Source: Microbacterium sp. (lineage in GTDB: Bacteria > Actinomycetota > Actinomycetes > Actinomycetales > Microbacteriaceae). From it: a stretch of DNA of 64,000 nt. Below the pieces are notes generated by a model. It saw only the letters and a list, made by a program, of their open reading frames with translations. It was not told where the DNA came from and did no database searches. The position numbers and the translations under genes were made by a program. The stretch is taken from contig DQHP01000176.1 in the NCBI GenBank assembly GCA_003524435.1, forward strand, positions 3,960-67,959. Direction: 5' to 3'. Shown here piece by piece: positions 25,932 to 33,960 of this stretch. Numbering within the stretch: the stretch's first letter is position 1; each line of letters opens with the position of its first letter.

Positions 25932-26705
25932 TTATGCCTCGCTCATGGCCTGCTTAACCTGCTGGCCCTTAGCTGCGTAGTAAGCCGCACGAGCAGCATC
26001 CTTGCGGGCCTGCTCGGCGTAGCCAGCCTCGAGGACATCTTGCGCAACCTCGTAGTTTGCGACCTGGTCCGTGCCGTTGTACTTCGCGATGTAGGCATCG
26101 AGCTCGGGGCCCGACGTCCACGACGTGATGAGGTTATAGCGCGGCTCAGAGCCCGTGTGTGTCGCAGCGTGCCAGAGACGCTGCGTGTCGACGATAAGCT
26201 GCGCGCCAGCGGGAAGCGCGATGCGCACCTCTCCCGCTGGGTCAGTACGGTTCTCGCGAAGGACAAAGAAGCTGTCCTTGTCGTCAGTGAGGTTGAAGAA
26301 GCCACGAACAACCCAGCCCGTGCCGTCGGGATTGAGACGGTTGTTGTCGTCCTGGTGCAGGTTGTAGAGGCACTCACCGTACGGAGTGGGCTGCAGTTCG
26401 ATCACGCGGCAACGGCCGACATTTGCACCTGGCTCCTGCGCACGACGCGTGAGATTCGGGGCTTTCGCGGTCTGCGAGTCAATCCAGACGCCATCCTTGT
26501 CAGTGCGCGGTGGCTTGTGGTTCCAGAAGCCATTGCACTCGATGTCGCCGAAGGCGCTTGCCAGCGGCGCGAAACGAGTGTCGCCGGATGACTTCCAGTC
26601 GTTGTACTCGATATCCAGCCACTCTTTAGGATCAAGTTCCTGGTTGTAGCTGTCAAGAACGACAAAACCCTTGTCCTCGAGCGCTTCTGATTTGATGTAT
26701 CCCAT
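25932..26705 (-). CDS. Putative Fe(II)/2-oxoglutarate-dependent oxygenase
   Basis: The 257-residue protein is not one I can name. The spacing of candidate ligands fits a 2OG oxygenase: His117-Gln-Asp119 in NLHQDDNNRL, a distal His179 in DTQRLWHAATH, and Arg189 ten residues later in RYNLITSW, which would bind 2-oxoglutarate. The HxD...H...R pattern, the Phe-rich strand VVRGFFNLT and the strand RIALPAGAQLIVDT all fit a double-stranded beta-helix. The C-terminus is an Ala-rich helix. No Shine-Dalgarno sits at normal distance (AAAGGA is 13 nt upstream). An iron-box-like site lies 48-66 nt upstream, so iron control is likely. The substrate is unknown. Confidence 0.65.
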   Translation of the reverse strand: MGYIKSEALEDKGFVVLDSYNQELDPKEWLDIEYNDWKSSGDTRFAPLASAFGDIECNGFWNHKPPRTDKDGVWIDSQTAKAPNLTRRAQEPGANVGRCRVIELQPTPYGECLYNLHQDDNNRLNPDGTGWVVRGFFNLTDDKDSFFVLRENRTDPAGEVRIALPAGAQLIVDTQRLWHAATHTGSEPRYNLITSWTSGPELDAYIAKYNGTDQVANYEVAQDVLEAGYAEQARKDAARAAYYAAKGQQVKQAMSEA

Positions 26706-26752
26706 GATCTAGGTCATGTCCTTTCATCGGGGGCCAGCACGTTTTAACAAGC

Positions 26753-26771
26753 CCTGATAAGGCAAGCCTAA
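26753..26771 (-). promoter_or_regulatory. DtxR/IdeR-type iron box upstream of the putative oxygenase
   Basis: The 19-mer, on the + strand CCTGATAAGGCAAGCCTAA, matches 12 of 19 positions of the palindromic IdeR consensus, with a strong half-site. It shares 16 of 19 bases with the site in front of dps at 33961-33979. Confidence 0.5.
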
Positions 26772-26881
26772 CATCGTGTTTCAGGTACTCCCCGAGACAC
26801 GGCGATGCGGCTTCGTCCGCGACTAGACTCGATATCGGCGGAGCGCATACGTGCGCCGCCGTGAGGAGCAAGAGCGAGAAT

Positions 26882-28879
26882 ATGGCAACGGCCACCAACG
26901 TCGAAGCAACCGCCGTCAACACGATCGAATGGCTTTCGTCTCCCGGCACGTCAATCGTCGTCCCGGTGTATCAGCGCCAGTACCGCTGGGATATCGGCGG
27001 CTGTGAACGATTGCTCTCTGACGTGCGCGCAGTTGCGGCCCAAGGTGAGACGAATCGGCATTTCATTGGCTCGATACTTTCGGCGCAGGATGCCTCCGAT
27101 TCAGACCTAATCCTCATCGACGGCCAGCAGCGCATCACCACGCTCATGCTTTTAGTCGCGGCTCTTCACCATGCCGTGCGCGACAGCGACCCGGTGATGG
27201 CCACAGAACTGGAAAGAGTGCTGGTGCGCGCAGAGGATCCCTCCCGCACTAAACTGCGTCCTCACCACGCCTGGGCAGAACTGTACGAATCTGTTGTGCT
27301 GGACAGACGCGACGACGCCGACCGTGAATCACGCTTCGACGACAACTACGCTTTTTTTCGAAGCCAAGTGCATGCCGATGAGGCTCCCCGCATCTGGAGT
27401 GGTCTACAGCGCCTCGAGCATGTCTCGATCACGCTGGGTGCAGCGGCCAACGCGCAGCAGATCTTTGAAAGCTTGAACTCGACCGGCGAGCCATTGCGCG
27501 ATCACGAGCTCATCCACAATTACATCCTGATGGGACTCACGCACGCAGAGCAGCTCGATGTGGAAGAGCGCTTCTGGCTTCCCATCGAACGGCACACCGG
27601 CGAAACCATCGGAGCTTTCTGGCGCCACTACCTGGTGATGACAACCGGGCGTGAGGTTGCAGCGAACGGCGAGCATGGCGTCTACAGCGCGTTTCGTTCG
27701 TCTTTCCCTCGGGTCGACATCACGCATTTGCAGGCGGATGCCGAGACCTGGCGTCATTACGCCGAGATTTACAGCATCCTGCTCAATCCGGCTCTCGAGA
27801 ACGACGCCGAAATCCGGCGTCAGCTGGAGCATGTCAACACCTTTGGCAAGTCCGCCTACCCACTCGTCTTGAGTGCATACAGCGACTATTCGCGTGGAAT
27901 AGTCTCTCGCGAAGAGCTCGTTGAGACGCTCGAGTTCGTCCAGGCGCTGTACCTGCGCCGCGCACTGGTGAACCTTCCCACTGTCCGCCTCATCGCGCGC
28001 CTCTGTCGCGCGCGCGCCGAGGGCCGTACCACGCTCATGCGGGCGTTTGCACGCATCACGCCTTCAGACGAACGTGTCGCTGCTGTACTCAAGTACAGCG
28101 AACTCCCCCACCCTGCATATGTACTCGGACGGATCGAAGGCGTTGAGGACACTTCACAGTTCGATGTGGAGCACATTGTGCCGCTTGTTCCTGCCGATAC
28201 GTGGTCCGGCGACGGCACGCGAACATGGAACGAGTACTCAGAGGATGAACAGAACAGCCATCGCGCCCTCGCTCCCACACTGGGAAATTTGACCCTCTTA
28301 GAACAAGACCTGACAGAGCGCGTCTTTGGTTCTCCCTACCCCCAAAAGCGCGCTGACGCTTACGCCCGCAGCAGGATTCCCGCCACCCATGACCTTTCGA
28401 ACACCGCGTCGTGGGGCACCGCTGCGATTTCACAGCGGACGACACAACTGACGCAGACACTGCTACAGATTTGGGCACGCCCAGCGCTCCCCGAAATCGA
28501 CGATGACGGCCTCACACCCGTTCTGGATGCCGTCCGCCGGCGTGGTTGGCCCGCGGGCTGGGATCGCGAATTCGCGTATGTCGAGTATCGCGGCGAGCAC
28601 TGGGAGGTCAAAGACGTCCGTGCGCTCTTTAATCGGGTGTTCCGAAGAGCCTGGACCGATGACCGACCTTCTGCGATCGCGTACAGCGCACGCCACGGCG
28701 GGCCCATCTACGATGAGATGGCATGGAAGGGCCACTGGGACTCACTCGATGAACAGAGCTTCCTCTACATGGGCTGGGATTCCAACTACATGATGGGCGC
28801 TCTCCAGGGCGTCTTGGAAGAATCAGGGATCGCCGCCGAAGTGTTTGTAAAGTACTCCTACATCGGGGATGTGATGTGA
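26882..28879 (+). CDS. Single-chain GmrSD-type DUF262/DUF1524 protein (putative type IV restriction)
   Basis: The 665-residue protein has a DUF262 ParB-like domain with VPVYQRQYRW (28-37), the hallmark DGQQR at 80-84, and FESLNSTGEPLRDHELI (195-211). It is followed by helices and a DUF1524 HNH-type nuclease with DVEHIVPL (428-435) and LGNLTLLEQDL (467-477). This order is that of fused GmrSD enzymes, which cut DNA carrying modified cytosines such as glucosylated hydroxymethylcytosine. About 120 residues follow (545-665), rich in Trp and Tyr, that I cannot assign. I chose ATG 26882; GTG 26861 is also in frame. The stop overlaps the next gene's ATG by one base. Confidence 0.85.
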   Translation: MATATNVEATAVNTIEWLSSPGTSIVVPVYQRQYRWDIGGCERLLSDVRAVAAQGETNRHFIGSILSAQDASDSDLILIDGQQRITTLMLLVAALHHAVRDSDPVMATELERVLVRAEDPSRTKLRPHHAWAELYESVVLDRRDDADRESRFDDNYAFFRSQVHADEAPRIWSGLQRLEHVSITLGAAANAQQIFESLNSTGEPLRDHELIHNYILMGLTHAEQLDVEERFWLPIERHTGETIGAFWRHYLVMTTGREVAANGEHGVYSAFRSSFPRVDITHLQADAETWRHYAEIYSILLNPALENDAEIRRQLEHVNTFGKSAYPLVLSAYSDYSRGIVSREELVETLEFVQALYLRRALVNLPTVRLIARLCRARAEGRTTLMRAFARITPSDERVAAVLKYSELPHPAYVLGRIEGVEDTSQFDVEHIVPLVPADTWSGDGTRTWNEYSEDEQNSHRALAPTLGNLTLLEQDLTERVFGSPYPQKRADAYARSRIPATHDLSNTASWGTAAISQRTTQLTQTLLQIWARPALPEIDDDGLTPVLDAVRRRGWPAGWDREFAYVEYRGEHWEVKDVRALFNRVFRRAWTDDRPSAIAYSARHGGPIYDEMAWKGHWDSLDEQSFLYMGWDSNYMMGALQGVLEESGIAAEVFVKYSYIGDVM

Positions 28880-29178
28880 TGCGCGTAAAGCCATCCGCTC
28901 CAGAACGTACACAAGAGCCGGCCGTTGCCGACCCCTTTGCCGAAGCATTCGAGCAGATTGCCCTGGGGCTTCAGTCTGACGAACCTCAGCTGTGCGAATG
29001 CGACCACGGCGGCGAAGAGGCTTATGAAGCCTGCGGGAGAAAAGCAAAATGGCGGGTCACGATTGACTGCAATTGCGGCGAGAACCACCCTCGTGTTGTT
29101 GAGCTTCTCTGCGCACGGTGTTTGAAGACCGCACGTCGCGACCTCGGCAAAGAGTCGATCACTGCGCGTCCGCTCTGA
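28879..29178 (+). CDS. Small Cys-rich protein coupled to the GmrSD-like gene
   Basis: A 99-residue protein with seven cysteines: CEC at 39-41, Cys52, CNC at 64-66, and CARC at 78-81, plus nearby His43 and His70. The pattern suggests one or two zinc sites. The N-terminus is acidic and without secretion signal. The ATG overlaps the stop of the upstream gene (TGATG), so the two are probably made together. I recognise no family. It could be an accessory or regulator of the restriction protein, or an unrelated passenger. Confidence 0.65.
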   Translation: MRVKPSAPERTQEPAVADPFAEAFEQIALGLQSDEPQLCECDHGGEEAYEACGRKAKWRVTIDCNCGENHPRVVELLCARCLKTARRDLGKESITARPL

Positions 29179-29190
29179 CGGAGGCCAGCT

Positions 29191-29988
29191 TCAAAAAAGC
29201 GCGCTGGGACCGCTGAGCACGCCCAACAGCCCTGCAATGGTGATCACTGCGCCCAATACCCCGAGTACGGCGGCGGCGAAGGCGATGTCAGTCCATTCGA
29301 CACGCACAGGCTGCCACACGGTTCGTGGCGTCAGACCAAGACCGCGCGATTCAAGAGACTGCGCAACCCGCTCCCCGCGCCGAATCGATAGCACCAGGAG
29401 CGCGAATGCCGCACGTGCGAATGAAGCCGGAGTTGACCGCACAGCGCCGTTGATCTTGAGTGGAGCACGCACCGCCTGCGCGGCCCGGATCTCGCTCCAC
29501 TGCGACGGCAATTGTTGCAGCATCCGATAGCCGGCCATTAGCGCATAGCTAGGTCGGGCGCCCAATTTCGCATTCTGGTGCAGGCTCGTCATCAGCGCGA
29601 GGCTATCGGTCGTCAGCACGAAACCGGCGGCCAGGATCCCGATGGCCAGGGTCCGCACCGCAAGAGCGGCGCCGATGGTGACGCCCTCGACCGTAACGCG
29701 CAGCGCGCCCTCCTGCCAGAGAATTACTCCGGGCCGGCTCAGCACATTGATGCTGAATACACCGAGCGCGAAAGCAAAGAACGGGAGTTGCGCACGAAGC
29801 ACCGTCCCCAGCGACAACCGACCGCCCAGTAGCACCGAGGTCAGGCTGAGCAAGTAGATCACCGTCGGCGTCACGGGATCAAGGACGAAGAGCAAAGCGA
29901 GGCACGCTATGAACAGCACCGCTAATTTTACGGTGGGGTTTCGCTGCGATAGCGCAGAAGGGGCGACGACAACAGTGGCGAACGACAT
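29191..29988 (-). CDS. ECF transporter T component (EcfT/CbiQ family)
   Basis: The 265-residue protein has about five membrane helices and the EcfT coupling region EIRAAQAVRAPLK with a second RRGERVAQSLESRGLG, the Arg-containing motifs that dock onto the ATPase. It is the transmembrane scaffold of the ykoF-ykoE-ATPase operon, predicted to import a thiamine precursor. The start at 29988 overlaps the ATPase stop as TGATG. Confidence 0.9.
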   Translation of the reverse strand: MSFATVVVAPSALSQRNPTVKLAVLFIACLALLFVLDPVTPTVIYLLSLTSVLLGGRLSLGTVLRAQLPFFAFALGVFSINVLSRPGVILWQEGALRVTVEGVTIGAALAVRTLAIGILAAGFVLTTDSLALMTSLHQNAKLGARPSYALMAGYRMLQQLPSQWSEIRAAQAVRAPLKINGAVRSTPASFARAAFALLVLSIRRGERVAQSLESRGLGLTPRTVWQPVRVEWTDIAFAAAVLGVLGAVITIAGLLGVLSGPSALF

Positions 29989-31679
29989 CAGGATGCCATC
30001 AGGGCGTCGGTGGCGCCAGCCATATAGAGCTGCCACAGTGCATGCACCGCTCCTGCACTGTCGCTCTCGGCGAGTAGCCATGCCACCAGAGGCGGCAATT
30101 CAAGACCTGCTCGCTGCAACACCTGCGCATCCTGAAGCACGATGCTGGTGGGCCCGTCGGCGACGACCGCGCCATCAGCCAACACGATCACGCGGTCAGC
30201 GACAGTCGTGACGAAACGCAGATCGTGACTGGAGAACATAATCGCTCGTCCACGCGACGCCTCGTCTCGAAAGATACCGGCAACGGCGACTGTGTCGCGC
30301 CGATCAAGCCCGAAGGCTGGTTCGTCGGCCAGCAGCACCCGACGACTATCGTGTGCAAGCATTGCCGCCAGGCTGAGCCGTCGCTTCTCGCCGCCCGAGA
30401 GCCGGTAGGGATCGAGGTCAGCGACATGCTCGAGTCGGTACCGGTGCAGTTGCCGGTCAACGATCGCCGCGATGTCCGAGTGGTTTCCAGTGAGCCCGAC
30501 GGCGATCTCGTCGCGCACGCGATGAGCTAAGAACTGCAGTTCGGGATGCTGAAACACCATGCTGGGGCGCGATCCAGCTACACTCCCGGCTAGTGGCAGC
30601 AACAGTCCTGCCAGAGTATGCAACAAGGACGACTTGCCAGATCCGTTTGCCCCGAGAAGAGCGACGATCTCGCCCGCATGAACGGTGAAATCCACGCCGG
30701 CGAGAATCGTCTCTACCGCTCGCTTCTCCCGCTTCTTGTGCGGACGCGATCTTGATGAGTGCAGCATCCGATGTCCGACAGCCATGTCACGGGCCGACAG
30801 GAGCGGTTCACCCTGGCCAGGGCTCGGCGCGCAACCCTGCGCCTGCTTTCGCAGCCAGGCGCGAACCGCTCCGCTGCTGAGGCCGCCCTCTTCCCCGGAG
30901 ATCGCGAGTATCTCGGTCTCCAGCGGAAGCCAACAGCCCACTTCATGTAGGCGCACCGCGTGGCTGGCGAGTATCTCCGATGTGGGCCCACATGCGACTG
31001 TCTGTCCACCCTCATCGAGAATCAGCGTGCGTTCGGGCAAGCCATTTGTCCCGTCAGCGCCTGCAAACTCGTCAAGGCGATGTTCGACGAGCACCACTGC
31101 GGTTCCTCCCTGGGCAGCAGCGGTGCTGATCGCTCTGCGCACCGCGCGAACTCCAGTGGGGTCGAGCATCGACGTTGGCTCATCGAGGAGGAGTACCCCT
31201 GGTCTGGGCGCGAGGGCAGCAGCCAGAGCGACGCGCTGCAGCTCACCGCCTGACAACGTCTCGGTAGCGCGCTCGCGGAGTGCACCAGCATCCGCTTGTG
31301 CCAGCGCCTGATCAATCCTTGCTGATATCTCTGCACGCGGCACCGCATGGTTTTCCAGTGGCAGCGCGACTTCATGCATAACGTGCGCAAGACAGACTGC
31401 GGCGGCAGGGTCTTGTGCCACCATGCCGACCCACCGCGAGCGTTCAGCAACGGATAGCCCGGTGACGTCGGTGCCGTTCAGCCCTACCTGGCCCTCGAAC
31501 GCGAGGTTTTGAGAGAACGGGATAACGCCGGTCACCGCCTGCAACAGCGTAGATTTTCCTGATCCTGACGGTCCGATCACGAGCAACCGCTCCCCGGCGG
31601 CGACCGACACTGAAGTATCAGCAAGCAGAATCGCCCGCTTCCCCGGTGCGCGCACACTCGCGTTCGCCAACTGCGCCAC
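29988..31679 (-). CDS. ECF transporter ATPase with two fused ABC domains
   Basis: The 563-residue protein holds two ABC domains. The first has GPSGSGKS, the signature LSGGELQR and the Walker B LLLDEPTS. The second has GANGSGKSS, LSGGEKRR and LLADEPAFGL. This fused form (YkoD type) powers ECF vitamin uptake. I chose the GTG at 31679 because GGAG sits 5 nt upstream; the open frame extends to 31757 within the S-component gene. It is the third gene of the TPP-riboswitch operon. Confidence 0.92.
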   Translation of the reverse strand: MAQLANASVRAPGKRAILLADTSVSVAAGERLLVIGPSGSGKSTLLQAVTGVIPFSQNLAFEGQVGLNGTDVTGLSVAERSRWVGMVAQDPAAAVCLAHVMHEVALPLENHAVPRAEISARIDQALAQADAGALRERATETLSGGELQRVALAAALAPRPGVLLLDEPTSMLDPTGVRAVRRAISTAAAQGGTAVVLVEHRLDEFAGADGTNGLPERTLILDEGGQTVACGPTSEILASHAVRLHEVGCWLPLETEILAISGEEGGLSSGAVRAWLRKQAQGCAPSPGQGEPLLSARDMAVGHRMLHSSRSRPHKKREKRAVETILAGVDFTVHAGEIVALLGANGSGKSSLLHTLAGLLLPLAGSVAGSRPSMVFQHPELQFLAHRVRDEIAVGLTGNHSDIAAIVDRQLHRYRLEHVADLDPYRLSGGEKRRLSLAAMLAHDSRRVLLADEPAFGLDRRDTVAVAGIFRDEASRGRAIMFSSHDLRFVTTVADRVIVLADGAVVADGPTSIVLQDAQVLQRAGLELPPLVAWLLAESDSAGAVHALWQLYMAGATDALMAS

Positions 31680-31692
31680 TACGTCTCCAGGC

Positions 31693-32310
31693 TCAGGAGT
31701 CAAAGCGTGCCCGACCGATCGCGAAGTTGTCGACGACACCCGTTCGTGCAAGCGCATCCACGATCACCTTGCCCAGAAGGCCGCCGAGTACAACGCCCGA
31801 GATCACTTGAATTCCCAACCGCAGAAACAGCAGGTCCGTGCCGTACCAGCCGGCGGCGAATGCAGTGTGGACGAATACAAGTCCTGCCCCCAGGGCACCT
31901 GATAGTGCGTAAACGAGCCAGTTAAACCGGCGGTAGCCCGTGAGCGCGAACGGCAACTCACTGCCCAGTCCTTGAATGGCAGCGGAAAGGAAAAGCAGCG
32001 GTCCCACCGCAGAACCGAGGAAGACGACTTCAATCACCGATGCGATGATCTCGGCGGCGACTCCGGCGAACGGTCGGCGGATGATGGCGGTCGCGATTGG
32101 GGCCACGAGCAGCCAGCCACCCAGCAGCACGTGCTGAGTGAGGTCTCCGAACGGCCCTGTGACGAGCGAGAGCGCGATCCAGCCCTGCACCAGGACCCAG
32201 TAAAGAAACCCGAAGACGATGCCGAGCACAACCAACAGCATGATGTCTTTCAGCTGCCAGGCGAATGGCGAAGATGTCGCGGAGCGGCGTGATTCTTCTT
32301 TGGTCGTCAT
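31693..32310 (-). CDS. ykoE: ECF transporter S component, YkoE family (HMP/thiamine)
   Basis: The 205-residue membrane protein has about six helices, beginning WQLKDIMLLVVLGIVFGFLYW, with IQGLGSELPFALTGYRRF in the middle, a YkoE signature. YkoE binds a thiamine-related substrate, probably hydroxymethylpyrimidine (HMP), and docks on the shared ECF module. Location downstream of a TPP riboswitch and next to ykoF supports the assignment. It lies 3 nt after ykoF. Confidence 0.92.
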   Translation of the reverse strand: MTTKEESRRSATSSPFAWQLKDIMLLVVLGIVFGFLYWVLVQGWIALSLVTGPFGDLTQHVLLGGWLLVAPIATAIIRRPFAGVAAEIIASVIEVVFLGSAVGPLLFLSAAIQGLGSELPFALTGYRRFNWLVYALSGALGAGLVFVHTAFAAGWYGTDLLFLRLGIQVISGVVLGGLLGKVIVDALARTGVVDNFAIGRARFDS

Positions 32311-32313
32311 GGG

Positions 32314-32973
32314 TCAGTCCTCGGTCGTGACGGCTGACGTCGGGCTCGCGATAGAGATGGTCACGTGACTCGTGACGTGTTGCACGCTGCGTCCGACGAG
32401 CATCCAGCCAGCCGCGACCGTGGTAAGCACATCCGCGATGTCGCCCTCAAGCAACGTCGCGTAGTGCTCACTCCGCACGTATGTTTTCCGTTGCTTCGCG
32501 TAGTCGATGGCCGCGTAGATATCGCGCAGGTGATCGGGGGCTTCGCCCGGGCGTCCGCTATCGTCCAGCGGGTACAGAGACCAGTGCGCGGAAGCGCGGA
32601 TTCCCGTTGCCGGGATCGTCGGGGCTGGCCCCGCTTGAGCGAGCAGGCCAGGTGTGGTGGTGCAAGTAACCTCGCCAGGGCATCCGCGCGAGAGCAGCAG
32701 GGTCGCCGAGATGTGGTGTCCGCTACGAGCAGCTGCTGCGATCACCGCGGTGACGTATTCAAGTACGCGTTGCTCGGAGCCGCGCACGAGTGTGCTGACC
32801 GGGTCACTCTGCACGGCGAGGTCCGTCGCATCTGCGCTGGCGAGAGCGTCCAAGATAATGCGAGCGAAGTCGGCGTCCATCACAGCGACGGTGAATCGTG
32901 CACCGACGCCAAGATCTGCTGGCGTGAGGGCGGCGTCTTCCGGGGCTGGCGTGAGCGTGTGGGCAGAGGTCAT
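32314..32973 (-). CDS. ykoF: YkoF family thiamine/HMP-binding protein
   Basis: The 219-residue protein shows two tandem ferredoxin-like repeats as in B. subtilis YkoF: VGARFTVAVMDADFARIILDAL in the first and ASAHWSLYPLDD...YAAIDYAKQRK in the second. YkoF binds thiamine and HMP. The ATG at 32973 has GAAAGG 10 nt upstream; the open frame reaches 33024 but adds an unconserved stretch. It is the first gene after the TPP riboswitch, with a leader of about 270 nt. Confidence 0.9.
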   Translation of the reverse strand: MTSAHTLTPAPEDAALTPADLGVGARFTVAVMDADFARIILDALASADATDLAVQSDPVSTLVRGSEQRVLEYVTAVIAAAARSGHHISATLLLSRGCPGEVTCTTTPGLLAQAGPAPTIPATGIRASAHWSLYPLDDSGRPGEAPDHLRDIYAAIDYAKQRKTYVRSEHYATLLEGDIADVLTTVAAGWMLVGRSVQHVTSHVTISIASPTSAVTTED

Positions 32974-33149
32974 CTTTGGTATGCCTTTCAGACGGAGACT
33001 GGCGTGCACGTCGACGACGAGCACGGAGAAGCCGACTGATCAGGAACGAAGCGCAGGCATGCGACCGGAACCCTCCGGTCGTGAAACAGGTGCGATCGGT
33101 GAGGCAGCCGTGTGACGGCGGTATTGATCGATGACGAGCATGACGCTCT

Positions 33150-33243
33150 CACTCTCCCTGCGCTGGCATTATCCAGATCAAGTTCGACGGTCGAAGCGTG
33201 GTTCGCTTCCTCTCAGCCCGGCTCACCGGGCTCCCGTGTGTTC
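33150..33243 (-). promoter_or_regulatory. TPP riboswitch (THI element)
   Basis: On the minus strand the conserved blocks are CGGGAGCCCGGTGAGCCGGG, CTGAGAGG, ACCGTCGAACTTGATCTGG and ATAATGCCAGCGCAGGGA, the standard TPP aptamer. It precedes ykoF-ykoE-ATPase-EcfT and should switch the operon off when thiamine diphosphate is plentiful. About 175 nt separate it from ykoF; a small ACCGGA/TCCGGT hairpin lies there, but no T-rich terminator is clear, so translational or Rho-linked control is possible. Confidence 0.96.
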
Positions 33244-33249
33244 TCAGCC

Positions 33250-33255
33250 ACTATA
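33250..33255 (-). promoter_or_regulatory. -10 box of the riboswitch-controlled operon
   Basis: TATAGT on the minus strand, placing the transcript start near 33243, just before the aptamer. Confidence 0.6.
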
Positions 33256-33273
33256 GCGGCGATTGATTTTGAG

Positions 33274-33347
33274 TGGGGCGGGCGGGACTTGAACCCGCGA
33301 TCGTTGGGTTATGAGCCCACTGCCTTGACCAGCTTGGCCACCGCCCC
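33274..33347 (-). tRNA. tRNA-Met, elongator (anticodon CAT)
   Basis: Minus-strand cloverleaf: acceptor GGGGCGG with CCGCCCC, anticodon loop CTCATAA with CAT, T-arm GCGGG-TTCAAGT-CCCGC. No CCA is encoded. The full 1-72 pairing rules out initiator tRNA. A lysidine-modified tRNA-Ile(CAT) is not excluded but its usual sequence differs. Confidence 0.88.
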
Positions 33348-33378
33348 GTGTGAATAATCCTATCGGTGTGTCGGATGT

Positions 33379-33915
33379 TCAGATGGCAGTGGCTTCGCGA
33401 TGCACCTGCAAATGCCCACGATAGATCTCGGCGTTCGCGATGAGCGAAGCGCGTTCTTCGTCGCTGAGTTCACGCCGAACTTTTGCCGGAACGCCAGCGA
33501 CCAGCGAACCATCAGGGATTTCTGTTCCGCCGAGGATCACCGCGCCTCCGGCAATCAAGCAGCCACGGCCGATCACGGCGCCACTAAGGACGACGGCGCC
33601 CATACCGATCAAAGAGCCATCGCCGATCACGCAGCCGTGGACGACAGCGTTGTGACCGATCGACACGTTCTCCCCGATTCTCACCGGGTGTCCGTTGTCT
33701 ACGTGCACAGAAACGTTGTCTTGGACGTTGCTCCCCGCTCCCAGCGTGATCGAATCAGAATCGCCGCGGAGTACGGCGTTGTACCAGACACTGGATCCCG
33801 GCTCCAGTGTGACCTCGCCGATGAGTCGCGCCCCATCCGCGACGAAGGCATCATCGCTGATGCGCGGGGTTCGACTCGCAAGGGCCAGGACGGATGCTGA
33901 TGACGAGATGCTCAT
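33379..33915 (-). CDS. Gamma-class carbonic anhydrase family protein
   Basis: The 178-residue protein is a left-handed beta-helix of hexapeptide repeats with metal-ligand histidines at 71, 88 and 93 (VSVHVDN and IGHNAVVHGC). This is the YrdA/PaaY/CaiE branch, cytosolic trimers binding zinc or iron, many without proven carbonic anhydrase activity. The ATG at 33915 has no Shine-Dalgarno and TAGTCT lies 6 nt upstream, so the message is probably leaderless. Confidence 0.92.
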   Translation of the reverse strand: MSISSSASVLALASRTPRISDDAFVADGARLIGEVTLEPGSSVWYNAVLRGDSDSITLGAGSNVQDNVSVHVDNGHPVRIGENVSIGHNAVVHGCVIGDGSLIGMGAVVLSGAVIGRGCLIAGGAVILGGTEIPDGSLVAGVPAKVRRELSDEERASLIANAEIYRGHLQVHREATAI

Positions 33916-33921
33916 GAGGTG

Positions 33922-33927
33922 AGACTA
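33922..33927 (-). promoter_or_regulatory. -10 box of the gamma-carbonic anhydrase gene (leaderless)
   Basis: TAGTCT on the minus strand, 6 nt before the ATG at 33915; one base from the inverted repeat at 33929. Confidence 0.6.
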
Positions 33928-33928
33928 C

Positions 33929-33960
33929 CCTCACTTCCGCGTGTTTCCGCGGAAGTGAGG
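33929..33960. promoter_or_regulatory. Perfect 13-bp inverted repeat, operator candidate
   Basis: CCTCACTTCCGCG (33929-33941) and its exact complement (33948-33960) flank a 6-nt centre. It spans the -35 region of the carbonic anhydrase promoter and lies between divergent genes, where a terminator would not be expected. Confidence 0.6.

Noticed and set aside
33274..33347. Initiator tRNA-fMet or tRNA-Ile(CAT) as alternatives for the CAT tRNA
   Set aside because: The 1-72 pair is complete, unlike initiator tRNA, and the body does not resemble the usual tRNA-Ile(CAT); elongator tRNA-Met fits best.
33929..33960. Reading the perfect inverted repeat as a terminator
   Set aside because: It lies between divergent genes, has no T-run on either side, and sits on a promoter.
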